A DNA stretch of 64,000 nt. Origin: Litorivicinus sp965656605. Its GTDB lineage: Bacteria; Pseudomonadota; Gammaproteobacteria; Pseudomonadales; Litorivicinaceae. The translations under genes were made by a program, and so were the position numbers. Positions within the stretch are counted from its first letter, which is position 1; each line of letters opens with the position of its first letter. Location of the stretch: NCBI GenBank assembly GCA_965656605.1, contig CBFHLC010000002.1, positions 1 through 64,000 on the forward strand, read 5' to 3'. The notes under the pieces were generated by a model. It saw only the letters and a list, made by a program, of their open reading frames with translations, did not search any database and was not told where the DNA came from. Below are positions 1 through 8,393 of this stretch, in pieces.

Positions 1-286
1 GGTGCGCGACTCGCATGGTGAAAGGACTGGCGGTATGAAACAGCACCGAGCAGCCGCGCATGGCTGCCCGAAAACTGCCCTGGGTTAGCAGCTCGGCTTG
101 GAACAGCTCCAGCTGATCCGGGTACTGATCCGCGAGCTCATACAGGGCTGCCAGTTTGGGGGACTTAGAGAGTGATCGCACTGTGCCATGCACCCGGTGG
201 CCGGCTTGCAAAAGCTGTTGAATGAGGTGGCCCGCGACGTAACCGGTCGCTCCCGTTACGCAAACGGTCTGTTGTTGTTTTTCCAT
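1..286 (-). CDS. Extended SDR / dihydroflavonol-reductase-like NAD(P)-dependent oxidoreductase (partial)
   Basis: The minus strand opens with ATG at 286 and stays open to the left edge, so only about the first 95 residues are present. Translation gives a Rossmann nucleotide-binding motif, TGATGYVAGH (TGxxGxxxGH), directly after the start. Further on are the phrases GTVRS and GCSVLFHTASPF, typical of the dihydroflavonol-4-reductase/cinnamyl-CoA reductase branch of extended SDRs. It should be a cytoplasmic oxidoreductase using NAD(P)H; the substrate cannot be told from this fragment. It is divergent from the ABC importer genes, with about 160 bases between the two starts. Confidence 0.8.
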   Translation of the reverse strand, partial: MEKQQQTVCVTGATGYVAGHLIQQLLQAGHRVHGTVRSLSKSPKLAALYELADQYPDQLELFQAELLTQGSFRAAMRGCSVLFHTASPFTMRVAH

Positions 287-324
287 GGGCTAAACCTTGG
301 GGGCGCCGGGTTAATTAAGCAAGC

Positions 325-337
325 TGACAAATTGTCA
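325..337. promoter_or_regulatory. Near-perfect palindrome in a divergent promoter region
   Basis: TGACAA-A-TTGTCA: two 6-base arms are exact inverted repeats around one central base. It lies between the divergent starts at 286 and 448, where a regulator site would be expected. No matching regulator could be assigned, so the operator role is inferred. Confidence 0.3.
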
Positions 338-447
338 CTCACACAATTGCTGAAAGCCCCCTTCGAAAGTTGTAAATGCCCAAAAGATCCGCGTATTCTT
401 CGCCCGTTCAGAAAATAAGAACGCCCCAAGATGTTTGGAGACAAAAA

Positions 448-1626
448 ATGAAGAAAACTTTATTAGCTTTGGCCGCCGCTGCTGCCATCTCTACCCCTGC
501 AATGGCTGAAGTGAAGTTGGGCGTTGCCCTTGGTTTCACTGGTCCTGCTGAATCCTTGTCTGAAGCCATGGCGCGTGGTGCGGAGTTGGCTATCAAAGAA
601 GTCAACGAGGCCGGCGGTATCCTAGGTGGGCAGGAAATCAGCTCAACCCGTGCTGACTCGACCTGTGTTGATGCATCGGCTGCCGCTGCGGCTGCTGACC
701 GTCTGGTTAACGCTGACAAGGTCGACGCTATCATCGGTGGCCTGTGCTCAGGCGCTACTATTTCTATCCTGCAAAACGTTGCTATGCCTACTGGCACGTT
801 GCAGTTCTCGCCCTCAGCGACCTCGCCTGCATTGAGCACCCTAGAAGACAACGATTTGTTCTTCCGCGCTAGCCCCTCTGACGCGCGTCAGGGTCAGGTG
901 ATTGCAGAAGTCCTGCAAGAGCAAGGCTTTAACTCAATCGCGATGACCTACACCAATAACGACTACGGCAAAGGCTTGGCGGACGCGATCCAGTCAAACT
1001 TTGAAGCGGCTGGCGGTGAAGTGACGATCGTGGCAGCACACGAAGACGGCAAAGGCGACTACGGCGCTGAAGTAGCGGCGTTGGCCCAGGCTGGCGGTGA
1101 CATCCTAGTGGTCGTCGGTTACCTGGACCAAGGCGGCAAGGGCATCATCCAGTCATCACTAGACGCGGGTGCGTACGATCAGTTCTTCCTACCTGACGCA
1201 ATGGTCGGCGATAGCCTGACTGCAGCGATCGGGCCTGATTTGAACGGCTCTATCGGTACGGTTCCGGGTACTGACTCAAATGGCGCGACCATTTATGACG
1301 AGCTGACCAAAATGGACGGCTTCGCTAATGGTCCTTACAGCCCCGAATCTTATGACGCAGCAGCCATGGTCATGTTGGCGATGGAAGCCGCGGGCAGCAC
1401 TAACGGCTCTGACGTCTCTAAGGTCATGTTCGACGTGGCTAACGCCCCGGGCACTGAAATCCTACCTGGCGAGCTGGCTCGCGGTTTGGAAATCCTGCGT
1501 AACGGCGGCGACATCAACTACGTGGGCGCAACGGCGTTGGAATTGATCGGTGAAGGTGAGTCAGCGGGCTCCTACCGTGAAGTTCTGGTTAAGGATCAGC
1601 AGAACACCACTGTTCGCTACCGTTAA
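448..1626 (+). CDS. Branched-chain amino acid-type ABC transporter, periplasmic substrate-binding protein
   Basis: Periplasmic binding protein of about 392 residues that captures the ligand for the importer encoded just downstream. The start chosen is ATG 448, preceded by GGAG with 7-base spacing. It gives a clean signal peptide (MKKTLLALAAAAAISTPAMA, cut before EVKLG). The mature protein opens with KLGVALGFTGPAES and contains MARGAELAIKEVNEAGGILG, the usual start of the LivJ/type I periplasmic binding fold. Starting further upstream at 376 would put 24 unlikely residues ahead of the signal peptide. The ligand could be a branched-chain amino acid, an amide or a related compound. A terminator follows at once, so this gene is probably expressed more strongly than the other importer genes. 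Confidence 0.9.
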   Translation: MKKTLLALAAAAAISTPAMAEVKLGVALGFTGPAESLSEAMARGAELAIKEVNEAGGILGGQEISSTRADSTCVDASAAAAAADRLVNADKVDAIIGGLCSGATISILQNVAMPTGTLQFSPSATSPALSTLEDNDLFFRASPSDARQGQVIAEVLQEQGFNSIAMTYTNNDYGKGLADAIQSNFEAAGGEVTIVAAHEDGKGDYGAEVAALAQAGGDILVVVGYLDQGGKGIIQSSLDAGAYDQFFLPDAMVGDSLTAAIGPDLNGSIGTVPGTDSNGATIYDELTKMDGFANGPYSPESYDAAAMVMLAMEAAGSTNGSDVSKVMFDVANAPGTEILPGELARGLEILRNGGDINYVGATALELIGEGESAGSYREVLVKDQQNTTVRYR

Positions 1627-1631
1627 TCCTT

Positions 1632-1680
1632 AACGACCCAAGAGCGGCCCAAACACTTCGGTGCTTGGGTCGTTTTTTTA
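1632..1680 (+). terminator. Intrinsic terminator between binding-protein and transporter genes
   Basis: Arms AACGACCCAAG (1632-1642) and CTTGGGTCGTT (1664-1674) are an exact 11-base inverted repeat followed by a T run to 1679. It lies in the 70-base gap between the binding-protein stop and the first ATPase gene. Partial read-through here would give more binding protein than transporter, as is common in such operons. Confidence 0.85.
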
Positions 1681-1696
1681 TCTGACAGGTCATCGA

Positions 1697-2476
1697 ATGA
1701 TTAAAGTTCACGATTTACACAAAAGCTTTGGCGGTATCCATGCGGTCAACGGCGCCACACTCGAGATTGAAACCGGTTCAATCACGGGTTTGATTGGCCC
1801 CAACGGCGCAGGCAAAACCACTCTGTTTAATGTTATCGCAGGTCACTATCAGCCCACATCGGGACGGGTAGAGCTGGACGGCGAGGACATTACCGGACTG
1901 CCGCCCCACGAGTTATTTGGCAAAGGATTGTTGCGTACATTCCAGCTGGCCCACGAATTCAGCACCCTGACGGTGCGCGAGAATTTGATGATGGTGCCCC
2001 CGAATCAACCCGGCGAGAGTTTGATGGACACCTGGTTGCGCCCGTCAAAGGTGCGGGAGCATGAAAAGCAGATTCGCGCGAAAGCCGATGAAGTGATTGA
2101 GTTTTTAGAAATCGAACACGTGGCGGACGAGCTGGCTGGCAATTTGTCAGGCGGTCAGAAAAAGCTGATCGAGCTGGGCCGAACCATGATGGTCGATGCC
2201 AAGATTGTGTTCTTGGACGAGGTCGGCGCTGGCGTAAACCGGACGCTGCTGGGCAAAATCGGCGATGCGATCTTGCGACTCAACCAAGAGCGAAACTACA
2301 CCTTTTGTTTGATCGAACATGACATGGAGTTTGTTGCACGCCTGTGTGACCCCGTGATCTGTATGGCCGAGGGCACGGTATTGGCCCAGGGCACGATCGA
2401 TGAAGTGAAAAACAACGAAGCCGTGATCGAGAGTTACCTCGGCACGGGTCTGAAAAACAAAGAGGCCGGCGCATGA
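1697..2476 (+). CDS. livG: Branched-chain amino acid-type ABC transporter ATPase (LivG family)
   Basis: Cytoplasmic ATPase of about 259 residues that powers the importer. Visible motifs in order: Walker A GPNGAGKTTLF, ABC signature LSGGQKKLIELGRTMM, Walker B IVFLDEVGAG and the switch histidine in CLIEHDM. The residue after the Walker B Asp-Glu is Val rather than the usual Pro. ATG 1697 follows an ACAGG-like ribosome site; the upstream in-frame start at 1661 lies inside the terminator and is unlikely. The gene overlaps the next ATPase gene by 4 bases (ATGA), indicating translational coupling. Confidence 0.92.
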   Translation: MIKVHDLHKSFGGIHAVNGATLEIETGSITGLIGPNGAGKTTLFNVIAGHYQPTSGRVELDGEDITGLPPHELFGKGLLRTFQLAHEFSTLTVRENLMMVPPNQPGESLMDTWLRPSKVREHEKQIRAKADEVIEFLEIEHVADELAGNLSGGQKKLIELGRTMMVDAKIVFLDEVGAGVNRTLLGKIGDAILRLNQERNYTFCLIEHDMEFVARLCDPVICMAEGTVLAQGTIDEVKNNEAVIESYLGTGLKNKEAGA

Positions 2477-3177
2477 GCTTTCTGATTGGCGAGAACATGA
2501 CCGGGGGGTATGGCGGTGCCGACATCCTGCATGACTGCACGATTGGCGTAGACAAGGGCGAGATTGCCGTGATTGTGGGTCCCAACGGGGCCGGTAAATC
2601 CACCGCGATGAAAGCTACCTTTGGCATGCTGGATCTGCGCCTGGGCCGCGTGATGTTTGATGGCGAAGACATTACTCACCTGAAACCCGAAGAGCGCGTA
2701 TTGAAGGGCATGGGTTTTGTGCCTCAGACACACAACGTGTTCACCTCAATGACGGTCGAAGAAAACCTAGAGATGGGCGCCTTTATTCGTCGCGACGAGA
2801 TCAAAGGCACCATGGAGCAGGTGTTTGATCTGTTCCCGATCCTTAAAGAAAAGCGCAACCAGCCGGCCGGTGAGTTATCCGGTGGCCAGCGTCAGCAAGT
2901 CGCCGTTGGGCGTGCGTTGATGACCCAGCCCAAGGTGTTGTTGTTAGACGAGCCCACTGCAGGTGTCTCGCCGATTGTGATGGACGAGCTGTTTGACCGA
3001 ATCATCGAGATTGCCCGTCAAGGTATTGCAATTTTGATGGTCGAGCAGAACGCCAAACAGGCGCTCAACATTGCCGATAAAGGCTACGTACTGGTGCAGG
3101 GCGCCAATCGATTCACTGACACCGGCGAAGCCTTGATGGCCAACCCCGAAGTCCGCAAAGCATTCCTAGGGGGTTGA
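2473..3177 (+). CDS. livF: Branched-chain amino acid-type ABC transporter ATPase (LivF family)
   Basis: Second ATPase of the importer, 234 residues, the usual LivF length. Walker A is GPNGAGKSTAMK, the signature LSGGQRQQVAVGRALM, Walker B VLLLDEPTAGVSP, and the switch region LMVEQN. It overlaps the LivG-type gene by 4 bases and is followed one base later by the LivH-type permease, so the four transporter genes form one operon. The two ATPases would form the heterodimer that drives the two membrane subunits. Confidence 0.93.
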   Translation: MSFLIGENMTGGYGGADILHDCTIGVDKGEIAVIVGPNGAGKSTAMKATFGMLDLRLGRVMFDGEDITHLKPEERVLKGMGFVPQTHNVFTSMTVEENLEMGAFIRRDEIKGTMEQVFDLFPILKEKRNQPAGELSGGQRQQVAVGRALMTQPKVLLLDEPTAGVSPIVMDELFDRIIEIARQGIAILMVEQNAKQALNIADKGYVLVQGANRFTDTGEALMANPEVRKAFLGG

Positions 3178-3178
3178 T

Positions 3179-4192
3179 ATGACGGACGTTTTAAATGCGT
3201 TGGTGCTGTTAACCAACTTCTTGTTATTGCCAGGTTTGACCTACGGCAGCCAGTTAGCGCTGGGTGCATTGGGCGTCACCTTGATCTACAGCGTGCTGCG
3301 CTTTTCAAACTTTGGCCATGGTGAATTGATGTCGTTTGGCACCATGTTCACCATTTTCTTCACCTGGTTGTTCCAAAGCTGGGGCATCAGCATCAAGCCT
3401 CTGCCGACCGCCTTGCTGGCATTGCCGGTGGGCATCTTGGCGACGATGGCGCTGGCCTTGGCCATGGACAAGACGGTCTATCGCTATCACCGCGAGAAGA
3501 AGTCATCCAACGTGATCTTCCTGATTGTCTCGATCGGTACGATGTTCGTGATTGGCGGCATTGTGCGTTTTGCGATCGGGCCGGCCGACCAAATCTTCTT
3601 TGACGGCACGCGCTTCATCATGAAGGCTCGTGAGTTTAAGCAGATGACTGGCCTGAACGAGGGCTTGGCGATTCGGATGACCCAAGTCATCACCATTGTC
3701 ACGGCGGTGGTCGTTGTGGCCTTTATCTGGTGGTTCTTGAACAAGACCCGTACGGGTAAATCCATGCGTGCCTACTCGGATAACGAGAACCTGGCGCTGT
3801 TGTCCGGTATCGATCCTGCGCGCGTGGTCATGGTGGCGTGGCTGTTGGTGGCAGCACTGGCGGCCATCGCAGGCACACTGTACGGCCTGGATAAGTCATT
3901 TAAGCCCTTCACCTACATGCAGTTGCTGCTGCCGATCTTTGCGGCGGCCATTGTGGGCGGCGTGGGTAATCCGCTGGGTGCGATTGCCGGCGGTTATGTG
4001 GTTGCGCTATCCGAGATCGCAGTGACCTTCGCCTACAAGCGAGTACTGGGTTATTTGGCGCCCGAGGGCATGGAGCCCAGCACGCTGGTCCAGCTGCTAT
4101 CGACGGATTACAAGATTGCGGTGTCCTTCATCATTCTGGTCATCGTGTTGATCATCAAACCAACCGGTCTGTTTAGTGGGAAGACGCTATGA
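3179..4192 (+). CDS. livH: Branched-chain amino acid-type ABC transporter permease (LivH family)
   Basis: Integral membrane subunit of 337 residues with long hydrophobic stretches throughout. Family features are GLTYGSQLALGALGVTLIYS with the FSNFGHGELMSFG segment near the N-terminus, and the cytoplasmic coupling segment TRTGKSMRAYSDNENLALLSGI. The C-terminal part reads AAIVGGVGNPLGAIAGGYVVA, as in LivH proteins. It pairs with the next gene, which overlaps it by 4 bases. Confidence 0.92.
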   Translation: MTDVLNALVLLTNFLLLPGLTYGSQLALGALGVTLIYSVLRFSNFGHGELMSFGTMFTIFFTWLFQSWGISIKPLPTALLALPVGILATMALALAMDKTVYRYHREKKSSNVIFLIVSIGTMFVIGGIVRFAIGPADQIFFDGTRFIMKAREFKQMTGLNEGLAIRMTQVITIVTAVVVVAFIWWFLNKTRTGKSMRAYSDNENLALLSGIDPARVVMVAWLLVAALAAIAGTLYGLDKSFKPFTYMQLLLPIFAAAIVGGVGNPLGAIAGGYVVALSEIAVTFAYKRVLGYLAPEGMEPSTLVQLLSTDYKIAVSFIILVIVLIIKPTGLFSGKTL

Positions 4193-5502
4193 GCCAGTTA
4201 TTTAATCAATACCGCGCCCCGTTGTTGTTTGGTGTGATGGCGCTGATGCTGATTGCAGTCGGTGTGCTGCAGTCTTGGGCGGTGACCTTTACCCTGATCA
4301 ACCTGTGTTTGATCAGTGCACTGATGGCGCTGGGTGTGAACATTCAGTGGGGCTATGCCGGCCTGTTTAACGTCGGTGTTATGGGCTTTGCGGCGTTGGG
4401 TGGCCTGGCGGCGATTTTGGTCTCGATGCCACCGCAGGCGGCGGGTTATGCCGCAGGCGGTTGGGGCATTCTGGGTGGGCTGGCGATTGGTGCAGCCACC
4501 GTTTTCGCGTGCGTCTACACCTTCCGTCGTTTCAAGCGTTACAGCTATGTGGCTGTGGTTGCGGCGGTTGGCTACATGCTGATGCGCGCGGTGATCGATC
4601 CGGCCGTGGCTGCGATCGAGGCGGTCGACCCGTCCGTCAGCGGCTGGTTGGGTGGCCTGGGTCTGCCAATTGTCTTGGCGTGGCCGGTTGGCGCCCTGTT
4701 CGCTGCTGGTGCAGCGTGGTTGATCGGCAAGGTTGCGTTGGGCCTGCGCTCGGACTATCTGGCGATCGCCACCTTGGGTATTTCAGAGATCATTATCTTC
4801 TTCCTCAAGAACGAAGATTGGCTGACCCGCGGCGTGAAGAACGTCAACGGCTTGCCCCGTCCGGTGCCCTACGAGGTGGATCTGCAAGAGTCCTCAAGCT
4901 TCCAAGGCTGGGCGCAATCACTCAGTTTGCCGGTCGATGATGCGTCAGGTTTGTTCGTCAAGATCCTGTACACCCTGCTGTTCGTCGCGGTGTTGGCGTT
5001 CATCATGTACCTGTCTGAAAAGGCGCTGAAGTCCCCTTGGGGTCGGATGATGCGTGCGATTCGTGACAACGAGACTGCGGCAGCAGCGATGGGCAAGGAC
5101 GTCACCTGGCAGCACCTGCGCGTATTCGTGTTGGGCAGTGCGGTGATCGGTCTGGCCGGTGCGATGTTGGTGACCTTGGATGGGCAGTTCACCCCGACCA
5201 CCTATAACCCACTTCGCTACACCTTCCTGATCTGGGTCATGGTGATTATCGGCGGCAGTGGTAATAACTGGGGCGCGGTGCTGGGTGGATTCTTTATCTG
5301 GTTCTTCTGGATTCAGGCCGAACCGATTGGGTTGTGGCTGATCGAAGGCCTGACCAGTGGCATGGATCCGGGCAGTGCGGTTAAGGCGCACCTGCTAGAG
5401 GGCGCCGCTCACATGCGTCTGATGACCGTGGGGATCGTTTTGCTGGTGACCTTGCGCTTTGCGCCCAAGGGTCTGATTCCAGAGAAAGTCCGACACACCT
5501 AG
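4189..5502 (+). CDS. livM: Branched-chain amino acid-type ABC transporter permease (LivM family)
   Basis: Second membrane subunit, 437 residues, about the length of E. coli LivM. Typical segments are LGLRSDYLAIATLGISEII, the coupling region SPWGRMMRAIRDNETAAAAMGKDV and MVIIGGSGNNWGAVLGGFFIW. It ends with LRFAPKGLIPE, the usual LivM ending. It is the last gene of the importer operon and is followed by a strong intrinsic terminator. Confidence 0.92.
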   Translation: MSQLFNQYRAPLLFGVMALMLIAVGVLQSWAVTFTLINLCLISALMALGVNIQWGYAGLFNVGVMGFAALGGLAAILVSMPPQAAGYAAGGWGILGGLAIGAATVFACVYTFRRFKRYSYVAVVAAVGYMLMRAVIDPAVAAIEAVDPSVSGWLGGLGLPIVLAWPVGALFAAGAAWLIGKVALGLRSDYLAIATLGISEIIIFFLKNEDWLTRGVKNVNGLPRPVPYEVDLQESSSFQGWAQSLSLPVDDASGLFVKILYTLLFVAVLAFIMYLSEKALKSPWGRMMRAIRDNETAAAAMGKDVTWQHLRVFVLGSAVIGLAGAMLVTLDGQFTPTTYNPLRYTFLIWVMVIIGGSGNNWGAVLGGFFIWFFWIQAEPIGLWLIEGLTSGMDPGSAVKAHLLEGAAHMRLMTVGIVLLVTLRFAPKGLIPEKVRHT

Positions 5503-5522
5503 TCAGGTTGGGTCTGGCAATC

Positions 5523-5546
5523 AAGGCACCTGCGGGTGCCTTTTTT
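5523..5546 (+). terminator. Intrinsic terminator of the ABC importer operon
   Basis: AAGGCACC, a TGCG loop and GGTGCCTT form a perfect 8-base stem (5523-5542) running into a T tract, about 20 bases after the LivM-type stop. Confidence 0.9.
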
Positions 5547-5582
5547 GTGCCTGTGGGTCGGGGGGTGTCTTCCTAGGACGGG

Positions 5583-5819
5583 TTGTTGGCTCACGAGCTG
5601 GGCGTGCCAGTCAACCGCGTGACTATGATATTAAATGCTCAGCGGGGGATCACAGTGGATACCGCGCTTCGGTTGAGTCGGTTTTTTGAAACGTCGGCCG
5701 AGTTTTGGATGAATTTGCAGCAGACATACGAGTTGCAGCGAGTCAGGCAGGATATGGGCTCTGATATTGATCAAGCTGTAATGGCGTGGTCCAAGCGACT
5801 GGCTTTAAGCGACGATTGA
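5583..5819 (+). pseudogene. N-terminally truncated HigA-type antitoxin remnant
   Basis: The 78 codons match the middle and end of HigA/VapI-family antitoxins: a helix-turn-helix (HELGVPVNRVTMILNAQRG) followed by the family hallmark ITVDTALRLSRFF and SAEFWMNLQQTYEL. Complete proteins have about 20 more residues before the DNA-binding helices. Here an in-frame TAG (5574-5576) lies three codons before the only possible start (TTG 5583), with no convincing ribosome site. No HigB toxin gene is found upstream; that space holds the importer terminator. It may be a dead remnant or, less likely, an expressed shortened regulator. Confidence 0.6.
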
Positions 5820-5895
5820 TTCGACCGGTGGCCGTACGGCACTCTCGTAAGTATGGCTAGGGGATTTTGATTAGGATGCCAGGGTGAGGCGGCAC

Positions 5896-5952
5896 ATGAA
5901 CAAGCTGTATACGAAAGAGCAAATCATCGGGGCAGTGTTGATTCGGATATGA
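5896..5952 (+). CDS. 18-codon ORF overlapping the galactokinase-like start; leader peptide or transposase remnant
   Basis: ATG 5896 follows GAGG at a good distance and encodes MNKLYTKEQIIGAVLIRI before TGA. That stop overlaps the next gene's start as ATGA (5949-5952). The phrase YTKEQIIGAVL resembles the first residues of IS3-family OrfA transposases, so this may be an insertion-sequence scar. The arrangement would also serve as a translationally coupled leader. Too short to decide. Confidence 0.35.
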   Translation: MNKLYTKEQIIGAVLIRI

Positions 5953-6977
5953 GACGAGTCATTGCATTTGCCCCCGGTTGCGTTAACGCGATGGGCGATC
6001 ACATCGACTATTTAGGCGGGCTGGTATTGCCCTTTGCGCTGTCCCAGGGCACTAAAGTTGTGATGGAGTGGATGGATGGGGGGACCCATCGCGCCACCAG
6101 TGTTAGTCATGGTCAGGCTCATTGGCCTGTGGGCCAGCCGCCACCCCCCAGTGGTCAGTGGTTTGACTACTGTGCAGGCGCGTTGGCTGATTTGAAGCAA
6201 GCGGTGCGTATCGAGATCTTTAGTGACTTGCCTCAGGGGGCAGGTTTGTCCTCTAGTGCGTCCCTATTAGTCGCTCTCATTACTGCTCGCAATGAACTAA
6301 ACCAAGAAGGCTTGTCCCCATTAGAGGTCGCCCGCCAGGCGCATCGGGTTGAGGTTGAATACATCGGTTTGCGCGGCGGAATTATGAATCCATACGTTAG
6401 CGCGATGGGCGAGGCAGGCCTTGGGATGATGTTGGATTGTCAGGCAATGGTGCATTATCCCGTGCGCTTTGGTTTGGGTGACGCTCAGTTATGGGCGGTT
6501 GACTCCCTGCTTTCGTGTGCGTCGGCCGAGGACGTCTCTCACCAACGTATTCAAGAGTGTTCAGAGATCCAGACTCTGATGGGCAGTGATCACTTTTTTA
6601 CGATGAGTTCAAATCTGCCCGAACCACTCGTAGCTCGTCTACGTCATATTCAATCTGAACAGGTCCGCGTCAAACGGACCGCCAATGCCGCCAGTCAAGG
6701 CGATTTAAAGACCTGGGGTGCATTGATGAATGAATCCCACCAATCTTTGTCGCAAGACTATGAGGTGGCCGGTGAAGCATTGGATACATTGCAATCCGCG
6801 CTGACCATGACACCGGGCTGTTTTGGCGCCCGCATGACCGGCGGTGGCTTTGGTGGATGCGTGATTGCGTTGATTGATCGGGCCGCGGTTGGTGAGGCAC
6901 GTGCGGCGGTAGCTCAAAACTACGGAGAGACGCGGTGGATTGAATGCTCTCCCAGCGCCGGGGCCCGTCTGCTGTGA
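5949..6977 (+). CDS. Galactokinase-family GHMP protein with both catalytic residues replaced
   Basis: 342 residues, somewhat shorter than typical galactokinases (about 380). All three GHMP-family regions are visible: an N-terminal APGCVNAMGDHIDYLGG (galactokinases have GRVNLIGEHTDYNGG), the phosphate loop LPQGAGLSSSAS (about 94-105), and a C-terminal GARMTGGGFGGCVIAL. The catalytic Arg of the first motif is Cys11. The catalytic Asp of GIMDQ is Asn147 (GGIMNPYV). The Glu of GEHTDY is Asp17. Known galactokinases depend on this Arg/Asp pair, so this is probably a non-phosphorylating sugar-binding relative or an enzyme of altered chemistry. No galE, galT or sugar transporter lies nearby. Confidence 0.8.
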   Translation: MRRVIAFAPGCVNAMGDHIDYLGGLVLPFALSQGTKVVMEWMDGGTHRATSVSHGQAHWPVGQPPPPSGQWFDYCAGALADLKQAVRIEIFSDLPQGAGLSSSASLLVALITARNELNQEGLSPLEVARQAHRVEVEYIGLRGGIMNPYVSAMGEAGLGMMLDCQAMVHYPVRFGLGDAQLWAVDSLLSCASAEDVSHQRIQECSEIQTLMGSDHFFTMSSNLPEPLVARLRHIQSEQVRVKRTANAASQGDLKTWGALMNESHQSLSQDYEVAGEALDTLQSALTMTPGCFGARMTGGGFGGCVIALIDRAAVGEARAAVAQNYGETRWIECSPSAGARLL

Positions 6978-7112
6978 GTGTGCGGGTCTTGGCGTGGCAC
7001 CCCGAGAGCGATCGAACTGCGGCCACGCTGAATTCAAGATAGATGTAGAATCACGCAGGCCTTGCTGGTCAAGGTCAGTGGAGCGTAGCGGTTTTGCACT
7101 GCGCGAGTTCTT

Positions 7113-8393
7113 CTAAAACCTTAATGACAGGCCGGCGCGGACTTGAGTTGCCCGATAGCTATAGGTTTTCAAATTTGAATGGTTTTTGGTGGAGGTCACT
7201 TCGAGATTAATCTCGGGTTTCACCCCAGACCTGCTTGGGAATGCGTAGGTTACCTGCCCGGTATAGCGCTGTGATTTGTCGATGCGTCGGCGCGGCTCAA
7301 GGCTATAACGCTGTCTAAATTCTGTATGGCCCACGTTGACGCCTAAGCGAGTCCGAATGCCAGACCCAATAACACGAATCCAATCTACCGCTAGGTTGCC
7401 AGACTGGGCATCCAGCAATTCGCTGGCAGCGGCCTGATTGGGGGATTTGGCTCGTTTATGATTGAACGAAACCTGTCCCAATAGCAGGTTTGAATTATTC
7501 ACGCTGTGCTCTGACACGATCCTTAGCGCTGCTTGTCGGTGATCTTTAGAGCGCACACTGGGCAAGGTATCGACATCGGTCTGAGTAAAACTCAGCGATA
7601 CCGTTAACGGCACGCTTAGATCGGCTGGCCGGACGCTGGCACCCAGCGAGATCAGCCGTTGTTTATCGCCGTAGTGTGGGTCAACCCAGATGATGCTAGC
7701 CCGCGGGGTCCAACGTCCTGTGTTGGTTTTAGCGGTGGCATCAACTGATAGGCTTTTGATTAAGTTATCGGCTAACTGGGTGCCACGACCCGAGGATTTT
7801 GAGAGGTTTCCACTGACTCCATAGGATTCCCAAACCGGCGAGTTCAAATCCGACTCGACGCGAATGCTGGCCTGCGTCGAGGTGATGTTCGCGCTTCGCT
7901 GATCGGTATTGCCTTCGGAATCCGAATATTGGGGCAGTGGATCTCGGCCTGAAAGTTCAGTTACGCCAGCGGCCGGGTATTGCCCAGGATTGTTGTCATG
8001 CGCAACGGCCAGACTCACAGCGCCAGTGACTCGAGTGGTTTGGCTGCTGCTGGCTAACTCTTGGTTTAGATTGTTTACAGCGACTTCTAACTGCGGTGGC
8101 AATGCTAGTCCAGTAAAGAAATCCAAATCTGCCTGGGCGTCTGCTTGGTTGCCCAGCCATAGCCGAATACGAATCGCCAATAACCGCGCCTCGACGTTAC
8201 CTGGCTGAACTAGCATGACGCGCTCAAGCGCGGATAGTGCGCCCAACAAATCCTGTTGCTCTATCTGCTGGCGTGCGTATTGAATGTTGAGCGGTACATC
8301 AGCTGGTGCGGCAAGAATTTGCGAAAAACTGATGCCCTCAGCGCGGCTTGCGATGCTGGTGATCACGCAGATAACAAACACTAGGCGCCTCAT
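7113..8393 (-). CDS. TPR / beta-barrel outer-membrane protein (module A)
   Basis: 426 residues with a signal peptide (MRRLVFVICVITSIASRAEG). Next is a periplasmic TPR-like helical part (about 25-125, including ALSALERVMLVQPGNVEARLL). The C-terminal 290 residues are rich in alternating polar/hydrophobic strands and end in GLSLRF, a terminal Phe as in outer-membrane barrels. It is clearly paralogous to the protein at 25075-26373: both share ISF..I near the mature start, ALSA(L/V)ER and NVE(A/V)RLL. The build recalls Slam-type (TPR plus barrel) translocators, but I cannot assign that family. The gene overlaps the upstream FecR-domain gene by 4 bases. Confidence 0.7.
   Translation of the reverse strand: MRRLVFVICVITSIASRAEGISFSQILAAPADVPLNIQYARQQIEQQDLLGALSALERVMLVQPGNVEARLLAIRIRLWLGNQADAQADLDFFTGLALPPQLEVAVNNLNQELASSSQTTRVTGAVSLAVAHDNNPGQYPAAGVTELSGRDPLPQYSDSEGNTDQRSANITSTQASIRVESDLNSPVWESYGVSGNLSKSSGRGTQLADNLIKSLSVDATAKTNTGRWTPRASIIWVDPHYGDKQRLISLGASVRPADLSVPLTVSLSFTQTDVDTLPSVRSKDHRQAALRIVSEHSVNNSNLLLGQVSFNHKRAKSPNQAAASELLDAQSGNLAVDWIRVIGSGIRTRLGVNVGHTEFRQRYSLEPRRRIDKSQRYTGQVTYAFPSRSGVKPEINLEVTSTKNHSNLKTYSYRATQVRAGLSLRF

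Noticed and set aside
376..447. Longer N-terminus for the ABC binding protein (ATG 376)
   Set aside because: It would place 24 non-signal residues before a clear signal peptide; ATG 448 has a well-spaced GGAG.
408..851. Long antisense ORF over the binding-protein gene
   Set aside because: Shadow frame with no family match; the sense gene has a signal peptide and a ribosome site.
4869..5391. Overlapping antisense ORFs in the LivM-type gene
   Set aside because: Composition-driven shadows of a GC-rich membrane protein gene; no recognisable domains.
5583..5819. Functional HigBA toxin-antitoxin pair
   Set aside because: No toxin gene on either side, and the antitoxin frame lacks its N-terminus.
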